DNA of 12,857 nt. Source: an uncultured Variovorax sp. Lineage in GTDB: Bacteria > Pseudomonadota > Gammaproteobacteria > Burkholderiales > Burkholderiaceae. The position numbers and the translations under genes are program-made. Every line of letters starts with the position of its first letter. The first letter of the stretch is position 1. Positions 12,305 to 12,857 of the stretch are shown piece by piece. The stretch is from assembly GCA_946478645.1 (NCBI GenBank), contig CAMLCW010000126.1:1-12857 (forward strand), written 5' to 3'. The notes below the pieces were generated by a model. The model was not told the origin of the DNA. It saw only the letters and a program-made list of their open reading frames with translations, and made no database searches.

Positions 12305-12857
12305 TCAGACCGGTTCGGGCGCCAACTGGCGCGCCGTGCCGAGCGCGGCGAGCTCCTCGCGCACCGTGGCGGCGAGGGCGGCGATCGCTGTGTCGATCTC
12401 GTCGACGCTGGCGGTCACGAACGACAGGCGCAGCGTGCGCGGATCGCCCTGGCCGGCATAGAAGGGCGCGCCCGGCACGAAGGCCACGTTGCGCTCCACC
12501 GCCTTGGGCAGCAGTGCCACCGTGTCGATGCCCTCGGGCATTCGGGCCCAGAGGAACATGCCGCCCAAGGGCGCATTGAACTTCACGTCCAAATCCGCCA
12601 TTTCACGCGTGAGCGCGGCCAGCATCGCGTCGCGCTGGCGCTTGTAGAGCGCGCGGATGGTCGGCACGTGGGTGTCGAGGAACTTGTCCTTCATGACTTC
12701 CGAGACCATGCGCTGCGTGAAGATCGGCGTGTGCAGGTCGACCGCCTGCTTGGCCTGCAGCAGCTTCGGGTAGATGGCCTTTGGCGCCACCAGGAAGCCG
12801 AGCCGCAGCCCGGGCGCGAGCACCTTCGAGAACGAGCCCAGGTAGATGCAGCTTTCG
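12305..12857 (-). CDS. PLP-dependent aminotransferase (class I/II), C-terminal part
   Basis: The last 183 residues of a fold-type I aminotransferase; the 5' part is beyond the right edge. The fragment opens with GSFSKVLAPGLRLGFLVAP, in which the SFSK lysine (codon 12824-12826) is the Schiff-base lysine and the following Arg binds phosphate. Further on come NAPLGGMFLWARMPEG and DPRTLRLSFVTASVDEID, in which the Arg of PRTLRLSF is the substrate-carboxylate arginine. The motif style is that of LysN / 2-aminoadipate transaminase and of the aminotransferase part of MocR regulators. Because the N-terminal half is missing, an attached GntR-type DNA-binding domain cannot be excluded. It is the first visible gene of the seven-gene minus-strand operon. 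Confidence 0.92.
   Translation of the reverse strand, partial: ESCIYLGSFSKVLAPGLRLGFLVAPKAIYPKLLQAKQAVDLHTPIFTQRMVSEVMKDKFLDTHVPTIRALYKRQRDAMLAALTREMADLDVKFNAPLGGMFLWARMPEGIDTVALLPKAVERNVAFVPGAPFYAGQGDPRTLRLSFVTASVDEIDTAIAALAATVREELAALGTARQLAPEPV

Noticed and set aside
10809..12461. 550-codon plus-strand open frame opposite PhzF, GST and DJ-1 genes
   Set aside because: It spans three well-supported minus-strand genes and their junctions and has an Arg/His/Ala-rich composition typical of a shadow frame.

Overview
The window is a high-GC bacterial chromosome segment with tightly packed genes. Protein style, gene types and Shine-Dalgarno sequences point to a betaproteobacterium of the Burkholderiales, probably Comamonadaceae and Variovorax-like. 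That placement is inference from recognised protein flavour, not a computed assignment.

Left block (1-3041) holds small-molecule metabolism genes in two divergent pairs. A zinc-type alcohol dehydrogenase/quinone reductase (cut by the left edge, minus strand) diverges from a LysR regulator. An atypical short-chain dehydrogenase (minus) diverges from a creatininase-family amidohydrolase (plus). The LysR and SDR genes converge and overlap by 17 bp at their 3' ends. The two divergent promoter regions share two 9-mers, so one LysR protein may act on both.

Middle block (3069-7410) is a two-gene minus-strand glycan islet: a 1108-residue protein fusing a methyltransferase to two family-2 glycosyltransferase domains, followed after 1 nt by a stand-alone family-2 glycosyltransferase. 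Its base composition is visibly lower in GC than either flank, and no other polysaccharide genes accompany it, so it looks like an acquired cargo module. A 276-bp gene-free stretch with GC-rich hairpins separates it from the right block.

Right block (7687-12857) is a seven-gene minus-strand operon with gaps of 1-23 nt. In transcription order it reads: PLP aminotransferase (cut by the right edge), DJ-1/PfpI protein, glutathione S-transferase, PhzF-family isomerase, VOC/glyoxalase-like protein, LysE/RhtB amino-acid exporter, and threonine dehydratase-like PLP enzyme. The content suggests amino-acid conversion, detoxification and efflux, but the common substrate is not visible.

No tRNA, rRNA, CRISPR array, insertion sequence or phage gene was seen. 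The most unusual objects are the methyltransferase-GT2-GT2 fusion in its low-GC islet, the SDR that lacks the normal catalytic Tyr-x3-Lys, and the shared motifs of the two divergent promoters.
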